Assembly: GCF_022682495.2 (NCBI RefSeq)
Contig: NC_071390.1
Location: forward strand, 165,627,220 to 165,691,219
Direction of reading: 5' to 3'
DNA from: Desmodus rotundus
Lineage: Eukaryota; Chordata; Mammalia; Chiroptera; Phyllostomidae
DNA: 64,000 nucleotides
In this document: positions 24,745-34,985 of the stretch, one piece after another
Numbering within the stretch: position 1 is the stretch's first letter
Layout: each line of letters starts with the position of its first letter
Program-made: the position numbers and the translations under genes
Notes under the pieces: generated by a model
The model's input: the letters and a program-made list of their open reading frames with translations, nothing else
Told to the model about the DNA's origin: nothing
The model's database searches: none

Positions 24745-25050
24745 CATTGCAGAGAGCTAAAAGCTACATTTTCCAGACTCCCTTGAAGAAAGATTTCTGG
24801 ATATAAACTAGTTTCCACTAAATTAGAAGTCTCGTGAGATTTTAGAAGGTGAGCATGATATGGAGGTCTTCTTCCTGCTTTGGTTTTGCCATTGCAGACA
24901 CAATCTTGGGAACATTGGGACTTACTGTAGCAAGATCTGATGTCCAGCCCCTAAGCTCATGTGAGTGTGGACAGAGGAAGTCAGGAAGCTGGTCGAGGTG
25001 ATGTGTCCCTAAGGACACACTTCCAGTGACAGCCCCTGTATTCCTCACTT
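24745..25050 (+). mobile_element. possible MaLR-like LTR remnant
   Basis: Blocks such as AAGCTACATTTTCCAGACTC, TTTCTGGATATAAACTAG, TCTTCCTGCTTTGG and AAGCTCATGTGAGTGTG occur in an order like that of MLT-type LTR bodies. Low certainty; a family search is needed to place it. Confidence 0.4.
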
Positions 25051-25444
25051 TCCAGGCAAGAGAAGGAGCTTCCCTGTTAGGCCAGTCTAGTGTTTTGGGG
25101 TTTTGTTTTTGTTTTTATTTTCTGGAGGCCATCCCCAGGGGTCTACCCCACATTCAAAACCTATAGCCCTTTCAAGGATTTCGTTAGCACCTAGATCCTT
25201 ATATTAAACCCCTTTCAGCTAAACATAGCCCCATTAGTTTTTATTTCCTACAACTGAAAGAGTCATTGGGCCCAGATCAATAGGATTCAGTGTCCCAATC
25301 AAAATCTAGAGGAGAGAGAAAGATGACTGGTCAAGAAATGCCTGTGAGGACTTGGTAACCAAGAGGCTTAGTTCCTATTCTGGTTGACTAAATGTAGAGT
25401 ATACCTTCGAATACAACCATACAAAGTATTACACAAGTGTCCTC

Positions 25445-25922
25445 TGCTAAATAAAAAAACAGAACAAGACAATAGTTAAAGGGATTAAAACAGGTTTGAT
25501 TCAGGAACTGTGGCAATAAGGGGAAAGAGACCTCGGTATACAATTGAGCTCAATTCCAAGTACAAGAAGGAAAACGAGAGATTTATAGACAAGGAACAGG
25601 GTGGGGTATCAGTGGATGTAAAATCACTAGGGAGAAACATCAGGGATGGGTGGATTCTGGTTAAACAAACTGAACAGTGTTCTTGCTGAATGCAGATCAG
25701 GGTGATGACTATCACCTAAGGGATTGTGTAGGATAAGGAGTTTGGCCAGATATCAAGAGTGATAAGATAATGAGGGTTGAAGGTTCTCTCCAAACTGACT
25801 TAGCAGGACTTTGCTAAAATCAGGTGCAAACATGGACACAAAACCCCCAGAGTTGAGGTCTGGTTGAGAAGAGGGTTTAGAGGAACTGAGCCCAAGTTTG
25901 GTCAAGGAGATACAATCTGTCA
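25445..25922 (-). mobile_element. solo LTR, ERV1-like, with target duplication
   Basis: Seen on the minus strand: an LTR of 478 bases starting TGACAGATTG and ending in TTAGCA. It has a TATA box (TATAAA, plus-strand 25582-25587), a purine-to-pyrimidine R region with a degenerate AATCAA polyadenylation signal (plus-strand about 25496-25501), and a pyrimidine-rich U5. It is flanked on both sides by the 4-bp direct repeat CCTC (25441-25444 and 25923-25926), typical of gammaretrovirus-like elements. No internal viral sequence or primer-binding site adjoins it. It is a different family from the LTR that starts about 185 bases further on. Confidence 0.8.
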
Positions 25923-26110
25923 CCTCGGCCCAAAATGTACAGATTTGAATTCTTGTTATGGGCCCTAAGGAAATGAAAGAGGGAGCCTAACCTCTTGGTA
26001 ACCAAATAAAATGATTGTCATACTTGAGACCTATAAGAAACTGAGAGAATAAAAGTAATACTGATGGAAAAAATCATCCTCCTTGCACTGGTAAGGCAAC
26101 CTCCATGTTG

Positions 26111-26585
26111 TGACAGGGGACTCAGGAGCTGGAAAATTTTAGTTTTGGGTAATCGTCAATAAGCTTAGTAATTAATGCGTGTAAAACACTATTGTTCCAG
26201 GAACTGAAGATGTGACCCATCCTGACTCCAGGAGACCACATGCAGTTCACCTTTGTGCCTAAGGAGGACTGCAGTCAAAACTGTGTCTGAGCCATTGTGC
26301 TCCAGGGAGAGACATCACCTGGGGACACAGAGAAGGAGTCATCCTGAAAGAATGCAGCAGCTTTTTATCTGATCAACCTTTTCTCTGAATTCCAAACCCT
26401 TTACCCACACTTTTCTTCTCCTTATAAAACTGGTCGTTTTGTCAGACGGTCTGTTAGGGCACAAACCCTCAGTCTTCTAGGATCGCAGGCCATCTGGATA
26501 AAACTCCCATAAAGATTCAGTCCCCATCTCTACTTATTGGTTCCGGTGGTAACAGGCAGCAGGAATGCCGGCTTTTCTGGTTTCA
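26111..26585 (+). mobile_element. solo LTR, ERV1-like (copy B)
   Basis: About 475 bases from TGACAGGGGACTC to TGGTTTCA; homologous to 10619-11116 end to end with many substitutions. TATA box CTTATAAAAC at about 26421; the position matching the AATAAA of copy A reads GATAAA, with CATAAA nearby. Flanking bases are GTTG and GTTA, a possible 4-bp target duplication with one change. No viral coding sequence on either side. Divergence between the copies means they are separate old insertions. Confidence 0.75.
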
Positions 26586-27084
26586 GTTATAAACAACTTC
26601 AGAGACCACAGTAACAGATTAAAAGCCAGACCTGTAAGCGACTAGGCAGGGAACTGAGGCAGGTGAACTTAGTAGAGGTCGGATCATGAGATACTGAGAA
26701 TAAGTAGGCGGAGTGTCCACTCTCTCATCAGTCAGTGGTGCAGCCCAGCTCCCCTACTCTGATTCTCAGGGTCCTGCCTACTGGTATCAATATGTGACCA
26801 TATTTCTGACGGTACAGGTGCACATACTCCATTTGTTTTCCTTGGCAAAAGTGACACAAATCTAAATGAAGATTCAATCAAATAATTTCTTATTGGGGTT
26901 CTAGCATGATGTCAGAGCTAGAGGTGCACACATATGTGGATTTGGAAAATAGGAAGAATGTGCAAGAACATATTCAGGATTAGGAGAAGAAAAGGACATA
27001 GAGACAAATATACAGTCCTCAAAAAATAAGAAAGGTTTACCTCAAAAGGAAAAAGAAGAGAGGCAATAATCAAAAGGACTTAAC
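26586..27084. other. unannotated sequence
   Basis: No gene recognised. Immediately right of the LTR there is no primer-binding-site-like sequence, supporting a solo LTR. Confidence 0.3.
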
Positions 27085-27385
27085 TAAGCAAAATTTACTG
27101 AGTGCCTACTATGTTCCAGACATTTCTCTAAGCCCTGGGGATGCTTCTGTGAATAAGAAATACAAGGATAGAGGAGGTAACAAGTGATGTAAGGGACTCT
27201 GAACATAGGTTAAGATCAATGAAGGGCTTTTATAAAGCAGTTTTGACACTGTCCTTTAAAAAAGAAGAAGCCATGGAAATTTTACTTTTTAATTATTTCA
27301 GGGAGATAATTTTGGCCTGCGTTAGAAATAGACTAGAAAGAGGTAACACTGCAGTAGATGAAGGAGTTAAGGAGTGATAGTCCAA
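27085..27385 (-). repeat. L2 LINE 3' end
   Basis: Antisense L2: TTTACTGAGTGCCTACTATG, TTCCAGACATTTCTCTAAGC, CCTGGGGATGC, then a decayed body with GAAATAGACTAGAAAG and GCAGTAGATGAAGGAG. Confidence 0.75.
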
Positions 27386-27394
27386 GCCAAATTC

Positions 27395-27423
27395 ATTATC
27401 ATCATCATCACCATCACCATCAC
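27395..27423 (+). repeat. (ATC)n short tandem repeat
   Basis: About nine ATC/ACC trinucleotide units directly after the L2 remnant. Short and interrupted. Confidence 0.75.
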
Positions 27424-30054
27424 TTGATGTTGGATAATTACTTCCATCACTTTCTATCCTGGATAATTACATAGTATTAATCATGCAAATGTGGAATAGT
27501 GTTTCCTGTTTTAGTTTGGGTGTGGAAGGGAATTCAGAGTCCTGAGTGGGCTTGATGGAAATGTCTGCGCCACCAAGAGAACTTGAACCATCCGCTTCCC
27601 CAGAGCATGTTCCACTGAGGCTTGGAGCTTCCCCTTATTTCAGATGCTACACCTACCGCACTAACTCTGTTTTTTTCCCCCCAAGAGTTTCCTCCAAGAA
27701 AATCGAATATCCTGCAACTGTCACAAGGAGTTTTCATAACCTTGCGGGACAGTAGCAGGTCACTGATTCCTGAGTGAGGGAAGCTTCCAAATAGGAATTT
27801 CAGGCAAGTCCAAGTAAACCAGGTGTCTGTGTCCTCAGGTAACCAGTATAGACTCAGCACCTAGTACAAAGCCCGATGATCTGATGTCTAAGATGAGTTC
27901 AAAATAACCTCAATACTCTACAGAAGTTTCGGTGTCTCTTCTGGCCTGGGTATGCCACATTGTTTCCTTCTCCCCACACTTTCTTCTACTTCGTCAAACC
28001 TCCCAGCAATATTATGTCCTAAAGCACATGCCACCTGACCTCTGCCCTTTTGACCATAGTTTATTAGAAGTAAATACCTGAGCCAAACTGAGCTAGTAGA
28101 TTCTCTCTCTTGGGAATGATCTCTCCTGGGACTCAATTAAGGCAATTCATTTTGAAAGTTCATAAAACCAGAGTGCTGACACCACCACTTTAAGGTGATC
28201 TATTGTGAAGAACCATATGCAGGCAGATAAATGACAGAGAATCTGGGCTCTTATCAGAGAAAAACCAAGCAGATTTACAGCACAGATGATAGACCACACA
28301 CCCAAGAACAAGAGAGATGGAAGCAGTAGTAGTCTGACATTTTGCAGTTCCTGAGAACTCCCCAGTGCCCAAGGGCATCAGGGAAAGGAGCAGTAATGTA
28401 TGGGTGGTCCTAGCTTTCCCTGTCCTCTCTCCACCTCTTCCAACCATCTCCCTTCCTCTGTACTTCAAGGAAGTTTATCTCTTTGCTAACTAGTTTTCTT
28501 TTAAATTGAAAGCGTAGGTAAAATTCTGGCAAGATGTGAGAAAACTGGGAAGAATTCTTGCTCGGATAAGAAAGGAGGATAAATAAGCAGAGACCATGGT
28601 CCAAGACCACTGGTCTAAGACCAATACTCTTAGAAAACGAATTCTAAGAGTATTGAGTGTCAGGAAGGGCTCTAGAGGTAGTTTACTGAAGTGAAACATT
28701 CTGGAGAGGTCCAAGGGTCAAGTGTATTAGAAAGCAGATTTGTGAAAATGTTGCTACAGTTTCCAAATTAGGTTATTTAAAATCATCTTCAAAAGACCCG
28801 AGGAAATAATATTTTTATTTAATATATTTTGGATGCTAGCCTATGCTGGTATAGAAATGACTAGAAACTGAGACACAGAACATGAGAACCCTAGATTTAT
28901 ATGGATTAAGCCTACATTAAATGTTCCACTTTTTAAGCTAAACTGAGTCAATTCCCATAACTTGTTTCTGAATCCTCCTTTAGAAATCTTCTTAAGAATT
29001 CTAAGATTGAATCCCAACTCATCTCATTTATCATACCATCTCTGCTCTCTTTACTGTAACGCAGGGCTAGGCATCCTTGTTCTTATTTCAAAGAGGAAAA
29101 TTGTAGCTCTGAGGTTCTTTCTGGAATGGAGAACTATGCAATTTGACTATTTTTTTCCCCTTAGCATGATCTTCTTTTAATTTAGATGGAGTTCTAATAT
29201 TTGTTGAAAGTAAAATAAATGTATAAATATTAAATAGTAAAACAAGTATTAAAACTCTGTTTCTGGCTTTTAATTCCCATTGTTCTAGCAGAGTGGCTCA
29301 CCTCCGCACCCTACCACCCCACCACACACGCTATTCAATGTTCCCTAAAGTTAATGATACCAAGTTCACTGCCATTTAAGTATTTCTTCATTCAGTAGCT
29401 GGGGAAATTGTCATTGGGATGCAAACTGGTCTCGGGCAAGGAACATTACTCTTCAATCTCCTAATTTTGATTGGTAGGCCATCATGCAGACTGGGGCCGC
29501 TAACGGCCTAGTTTGTAGATTAAGACCAGCAGACCTGAACTGCGGTATGCCATTAGTTACAAATAAAGAGAGGAAAAACACTGAACAATGATAAAAGAGG
29601 CCGTTCCAAATCACAGGGAAGATGATTCTTCCTCATCTTCTCCAAGGTTCATGACCCTATTTCAATGTCCATTTGTAACAGGATTCAGATTAATGTTTTC
29701 TGCTTGGTCAGATAATTTCAGAGCAGTTGGTAAATTGAAATGATTTGCTGTGTATATACCAACGTTATTGGCTGGCCCAGGATATGTTGCTGAACAATTT
29801 GCTCGCAAATGACATTGTTTCAACTGATAGAACTGTTTTTTTCGCTAGGAAGTAGTTTAAATGAAAAGAATCTTTCTCTGTTTAAGGAAAGCATATTTTT
29901 CTTCAATGAAATTAACTGTCATTATTACTTCTAGTGTCTTTTCACCCTCCAATAAGTAGAGACGAATATATGCTAATCTTTCATCGAGTTCACACATATA
30001 TCTGTCACTAGCGAAGGAAAAAAAAAGGTCCAAGTAAAAAAAGAAGTCTACGTT
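27424..30054. other. unannotated sequence with one inverted repeat
   Basis: No gene recognised. 27660-27760 carries a T/C run ending CCCCCCAAG followed by 22 open codons and then a stop; it has no donor. 28000-28140 has an old-repeat look I cannot place. The inverted repeat at 28622-28655 is listed separately. Confidence 0.3.
28622..28655. repeat. perfect 14-bp inverted repeat
   Basis: Arms 28622-28635 (CAATACTCTTAGAA) and 28642-28655 are exact reverse complements, separated by six bases (AACGAA). It would fold as a stem-loop in RNA or single-stranded DNA. Not part of a repeat that I recognise. Confidence 0.9.
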
Positions 30055-30180
30055 TAGATAGCTAGATCGATGGCATAGAGATAAATACAGATACAAATAG
30101 ATACACATATATATAGATAGCTATAGATAGATGATTACATAGATAAATAAATAGATAAGAGAGAGACAGAGACAGAAAGA
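30055..30180 (+). repeat. degenerate GATA/GAGA low-complexity tract
   Basis: Imperfect GATA units mixed with TACA and ATAT, grading into GAGAGACAGAGACAGAAAG. An ageing tetranucleotide microsatellite. Confidence 0.85.
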
Positions 30181-30349
30181 GAATGAAACAGGAGTAGAAT
30201 AGCCTAGTTAAGTGGTTAGTCTCCTCACCTCCCAGAAGCAGCAAATAGGAACCACTGTCAAGAGTAAAAGAGTAGACCAAAAATAAGGAGGTTGCATTAT
30301 GCTGAAAATGAAACAAAGGAAATTAAATATAATAATATATCAATACTTC

Positions 30350-30795
30350 TGAGGTTCTGTCCCCTAAAAAATTACAGTGAAGTCAGTACCTATGTGACCT
30401 TTATTTGGACACAGACTTTTGTAGATAATCAAGTTATAAAGAGGTCATTAGGGTGGATTCTTCCCTAATATGACCGGTGTCCTTACAAAAAAGAAGGGTT
30501 TGAACACAGAGGTAGACAGGCATAGCTGGCAGGAGACATGAAGACATACACAGAGAAGATGGCTATGTGGCTGGAGCAATGCATATACAAGCTGAGGGAC
30601 ACCAAGGATTGTAAGCAAACACGAGACACTAGAAGAAGCAAGGACAGATTCTCCTCTAGAGCCTCAGAGGCAGTGTGGCCTTGCTGACACCTTGATCTTG
30701 GAATTCTTGCCTCCAGAACCCTGAAACAACACATCATTGTTTAAAGCCACCTAATCTGTGGTAGTTTGTTACAGCATCCCTAGCAAACTAATACA
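30350..30795 (+). mobile_element. MaLR LTR (MST/MLT1 type), nearly complete
   Basis: Starts TGAGGTTCTGTCCCC and ends GCAAACTAATACA. Landmarks in order: TGTGACCTTTATTTGGACAC, AAGAGGTCATTAGGGTGGAT, AATATGACCGGTGTCCTTAC, GACACCTTGATCTTGGAAT, TTGCCTCCAGAACCCTG, GTTTAAAGCCACCTAATCTG and TGTGGTAGTTTGTTACAGCA, the classic MaLR LTR series. Flanks ACTTC (30345-30349) and ACTCC (30796-30800) are a 5-bp target duplication with one change, the expected length for ERVL-class elements. No internal element adjoins, so it is a solo LTR. Confidence 0.93.
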
Positions 30796-30884
30796 ACTCC
30801 CATCTTGATTCTGTACTGACTTCCCACCTGCTGTTATTCTAGCCTATCTGTGTTTTACAGTAACTCAGGGAAATAACAGAAAGT

Positions 30885-31065
30885 AACTAATACTCCTTGA
30901 GATCTTTCATCAGCCATTTTATTTAATCCTTAATCCTGAAGTCACCTATTACCACAGAGATGCTGAGTGTCTTGCCTAAGGAAACCCAGCTGAAAATAGT
31001 AGAGCTGGGATTTGAACCAATGCCCAAGAATGCTACCACACAAAGCATTCTACCATATTACACAT
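30885..31065 (-). repeat. MIR SINE
   Basis: Antisense MIR: CATTTTATTTAATCCTTAAT, CACCTATTACCACAGAGATG, CTTGCCTAAGGAAACCCAGC, TAGAGCTGGGATTTGAACCA, in consensus order. It begins about 90 bases after the MaLR LTR. Confidence 0.88.
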
Positions 31066-32369
31066 TTCTAACCATTTTTCAGGGTAAGACAAAACACAAA
31101 TATTTCTGGTCTCTGGCAAATAACCACATCATTTTAAAGTCAAAGTTGCTATAAGATATGTAGAATGGAACATTCTGGTGACTGAATAGAAAGGTAAGTG
31201 CAGGAATTGGTGAGGTGAGCAGATGGGGGGCACAGGGTTCAGAATGAGCCACCCCAAAATGTGCCTCAGTAGTATTTGTATTATTATGCATTAAAAGTCA
31301 ATTATTGCTTCAAATTCAAGAGAACCTTCTGCCCCTTCGGTTATAATCTCTTTTTGATCCACCTATATATCAGGGGAAACTTATTTACTAAACATCTGTT
31401 CTTCTTATCATTCTGCAATGCACCCCAAGGTGCATTACCTCATTCTTAACTCAGAATGGCTTATATCCCTAGACCCCCCTTTCTGCCTCTGAACTTCTCC
31501 TGCATGTGTGGTCTCTGAGTCTCTCACGTAGGTGGGGTTACATATGTATGTACATGTTACACTTGGTTAATTTCTTTTGCTATCCTGTCTTATGTCTGTT
31601 TGATTATTACATCAGCCAGAAGAACCTTAAGGGTAGAGGAAACTTGCTCCTCCCCCACAGAGGGTTATCAAGGTCCTTCTCCTCCTCCTCCTTGTCCCCT
31701 GAGGCCAGGGCACTGGGCATTAACCCCTCTGGGCTGCAGAAAGGCACAGAGAAAGCACACCTGTCCCTCTGCTATGAAAATCTTCACTGTACTCCAGAGA
31801 TCCAGCTTACCAATGGGGGGGGGGGCGGGGGAGGGAGGCTGTTTTTGCAGAGACTGTCCTCTATTCAGACATCTGTGCCCATTTTTGGAGCTGGCATCAT
31901 GAATGGTGCAGGATGCCCAAAGCCGTCCCCTAAGTGTACAGAGCAGCAGAAGGCATTTGGGCACCGCAAAGGTGGTTGGGCGGAGCAAGCCAGGTAGCAC
32001 GCGCCTTTCCTTTGTCAGGTGAGAGGAGTTTCCCACTGGGAATGGGGGGCTTTATTTCTTCAAACCTAATAATCAACTACTAGCGCTGGGGGGCACTGCT
32101 GCTCCCCATCACAGGAGGGTCTTTGAGGCAGTTCAAATGCCCTGGGGACCACAAGAGGATAAGGGTTCTGCTGGGCCCTCTCTTTCATTTTCACAGCCAC
32201 AGTGACTGAAAATCAGCATCGGCGTTGGGATCCTGTTGGGATGGTTTGTTGTTGTTTTGTTTTGTGGCGATGATAATAACCTTGTGCTTCTGAGACTCTC
32301 TCCAAAAATAATGGATGCGAGCACAACAAAAACAATCAACTTTTCATGTAAGTAAAATAGTAGTGACTT
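31066..32369. other. unannotated sequence with a G-run
   Basis: A 163-codon plus-strand frame (31506-31997), the longest in the window, crosses a poly-G tract that reads as polyglycine and has no recognisable domain; I treat it as chance. No repeat recognised. Confidence 0.35.
31815..31838 (+). repeat. G-rich tract, G-quadruplex candidate
   Basis: Eleven G, C, five G, A, three G, A, two G. Enough G-runs of three or more to form an intramolecular quadruplex on the plus strand. Confidence 0.85.
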
Positions 32370-32620
32370 CTTACATAATAATAACCATCATACAATTCAT
32401 GATGGGTACACATCAGGCCCCGAAGTAAGTGATTTTCCAAGCATGAAACCACTGAATCCTCTCAGCAATACTGTAAAGCAGCTGTTATTACCCCCATGTT
32501 ACAGACGGAGAAACAGAGGCTCAAGAAGAACAAATTAATTCGCTCAAGACAGAATAGAAAATGACAAAGCCAGGATGCAGCCAGGTTTATTTGATCTGAA
32601 AGTTCATGTTTCTTTCCTAA
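32370..32620 (-). repeat. MIR SINE, nearly full length
   Basis: Antisense MIR with the whole core: CTCTCAGCAATACTGTAAAG, TTATTACCCCCATGTTACAG, ACGGAGAAACAGAGGCTCAA, GCCAGGATGCAGCCAGGTTT. Among the better-preserved MIR copies here. Confidence 0.9.
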
Positions 32621-32639
32621 GGTTGAAAAGCTAAACTGT

Positions 32640-32662
32640 GGGCGGGGGTGGGGGGGAGGAGG
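32640..32662 (+). repeat. G-rich tract
   Basis: Runs of three, five, seven and shorter G separated by C, T or A. It directly follows the MIR and lies about 0.8 kb from the G-run at 31815. Confidence 0.85.
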
Positions 32663-33134
32663 TTCAGGCAAATCAAGGGGTATGGGGGCCGACTCACCGT
32701 GCAGGAAGCTCCCTATTCTGGTCCACACACTGCAGGCTCGTTGGTCTCAGGGGGTGACTCTGAGCTGGGCCAGTGAGAAGAGAGATCCAACAACCTGAGT
32801 CACGAGCAGAAGAGTCTTCATTTCTCACATCTTTCTCCTGAACGGAAGGGAGGGAAAAATCTTCCTGAAGTGAGTAAAGGGGGACAAGTTTGCAGGCATT
32901 TTGAACACATGGATATGAAAAATGTGACCAACACATTTCTACCCTTATCCTCAAAGAACTTCATCCCTGAACTACTCATTCATTCCAGGAGTGGCCTGAG
33001 TGGCGGCATTTTTCTTTCCCTCTGATTATGACCTAAGAGGTTGACATGAACCCATGATTAAGAATACATCTCTACTTCTTAACAACCAGAGAGTCTGCAC
33101 TAGATGATGCTAAGGAAAATTACTAACATCTTGC

Positions 33135-33410
33135 AATAATACTTCACAGTTTTAAAAAATTCTTTCACATACATAGACTCATGTGTGTCGGTGCCTGTCT
33201 TCCGACTCCTATCCACCAGAGTTTATGCTCCATGTAAGTAGGAGCTTGGTAGTACTGGTCTGTGTCTCTATTGTTATATCAGTTTGTTAAGTCCAAAGCA
33301 AATCTGATCCTCACAGCAACTCTGGGAAAGGACGGGCAAATAGTTGCATGACTACAGGCTGCGAGGACACTGAGGCACGGAGGAGTAAAGGGAGCCTCTC
33401 CGACAAGGTC
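33135..33410 (-). repeat. MIR SINE split by an L2 fragment
   Basis: Antisense MIR pieces at about 33135-33185 (TAATACTTCACAG, TTCTTTCACATACATAGACT) and 33300-33410 (ATCCTCACAGCAACTCTGGG, ACTGAGGCACGGAG) are separated by a sense L2-like 3' piece at about 33190-33295 (CACCAGAGTTTATGCTCCAT, GGTCTGTGTCTCTATTG). Confidence 0.6.
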
Positions 33411-34845
33411 CCTTCTTATGTAATTCTTCCTATACAAGTTGTAATCCTTCCACCCTTGTTGTTGAACTTCTCCCAGGGGAAAGTTCTCATATTAAGTTCT
33501 CGTATCTCATATCTAAGTCCTCGTTGTTGACTTTCTCTAAGCTTCCAAGTATAACAAGAACAGAAGTATTTTTAATGATGATCTTATATCACACGCACTT
33601 GATTTTGTTTTTGTTTTGTTTTGTTTTTTATCGAAAGCAACAAACAGAGCACAGAGTGAAGAGTAAACCCAGGCATCCCAGAGTAACAGTTTCGGTTTCC
33701 ATTTCTTCCTTCTGTAAGTTAAACCCCAGCCCCTAGGTTTTCCAGACTCAGCAGAAATGCCCCAGGAGAACCTAGCACACAAATGATGAAATGCTTGCCA
33801 TCAAGGGACCATAGCGATTATGGACTAAGGCAAAAGGGATCCCTTCAAAAAGTCAGCTTCGTGTGAAATGCCCATGGTCTTTGTGTTACTCAAATGAGCC
33901 AACTTACTAAGAGAATTTTATGATTTTTCCAAGGCCCCCCAAATAGCAGCTTATTTCTTGCTCATGTAAAGTCTATCTGGATGTTCCTAGACATCAAGCC
34001 ACAGGGTCCCTCAGCGTTCCACACAACACACATCACTTCTACTCACGTTCCCACAGCCAAGGAGTTGCAAGGGAGCCTGGGAAACAATCTAGCTATATAT
34101 CCCACAGGAAGAGAAAGCAGGCTAGGCCGGATCTTAAACCACATGGCTGTGGGTGGGGAGGGGACTCTCTATCCTAAGATTGAGCTCTTGCCAAATTGGC
34201 AGGGTAGAGCTAGTAGTTGATTTATTAGATTTGAAGAAATAAATAAGTCTGATATTTCTAACACACCTGGACATTTGGGAAAAGATGCTACATGCCACTG
34301 CCTTTATTTCATGATTCATCAACCCTGTGTAGCACCTATATCAACTCCTTGCTGTGAAGGATGAAGAGCCTGGTTCGTGAACACTGCCTCCCACCTGCCT
34401 CCTTGCTCCGGCCCCCTCAATGAGTTCGTCGATTACACTTTCAAACTTATTTCTTTTACGCCTTGAAATGTAATAAACAAACTCTGTTTCCTGGAGTTGC
34501 AACTTTAACCAGTATTGGTGGATCCCTTGCTATGAAATGTGAGCAAATTACTCCCTTTACTTTTTCCCTCACCTTTCTTTCCCCTATCGATCCTTCTTTT
34601 TTGGTCACTGTTGCTGTTATTTTAAATTGTCCAGGTTTATAACCTTTACATTCTGTTCTGTAATCCCAATCTCAAGCATGCCAAGCTTTCCCTCTGTAGT
34701 AATACACAGAGCACCCTCGTTGATATGCTTAGGCAGTTATTATTTAACATAGAACCAATAGTGTGGTTCTGAGCCTGAAGAAGAAAAGGTAACCCCAGGC
34801 TACCCAAGCAGGGATGGTAAAGAGCGCAGTTTTTTCATGTCTGAC
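33411..34845. other. unannotated sequence
   Basis: No gene recognised. An AATAAA at about 34470 followed by a T-rich stretch (AATAAACAAACTCTGTTTCC) resembles the end of an old LTR or 3' UTR but lacks the rest. Confidence 0.3.
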
Positions 34846-34847
34846 TT

Positions 34848-34985
34848 TAAAACAATGCTTTTCAAGCTTGAATCTGCACACAAATCACTCCAGGATTTTG
34901 TTCAGGTGCAGCTGGTCTCAGATGAGCCCCAAGGCTGTGCATATCTAACCCGCTCCCAGGTGATGTCAGTGGCCTGGTCCATGCC
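34848..34985 (+). mobile_element. MER5A-like hAT element
   Basis: Sense: AATGCTTTTCAAGCTTGAAT, CTGCACACAAATCACTCCAG, GATTTTGTTCAGGTGCAG, then a CTCCCAGGTGATGTCAGTGG end, the order of the short non-autonomous MER5A element. Terminal repeats have decayed. Confidence 0.75.

Noticed and set aside
10619..26585. A single 16-kb provirus bounded by two related LTRs
   Set aside because: The interval holds old MIR, L2 and MaLR elements and no retroviral coding sequence, and the LTR copies are too diverged and lack matching flanks.
30055..30180. GATA and GAGA units as a possible CRISPR-like or regulatory array
   Set aside because: No conserved repeat-spacer pattern; it is a degenerate microsatellite in mammalian DNA.
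31506..31997. 163-codon open frame, the longest in the window
   Set aside because: It runs through a poly-G tract read as polyglycine, shows no domain, and overlaps equally long frames on both strands.
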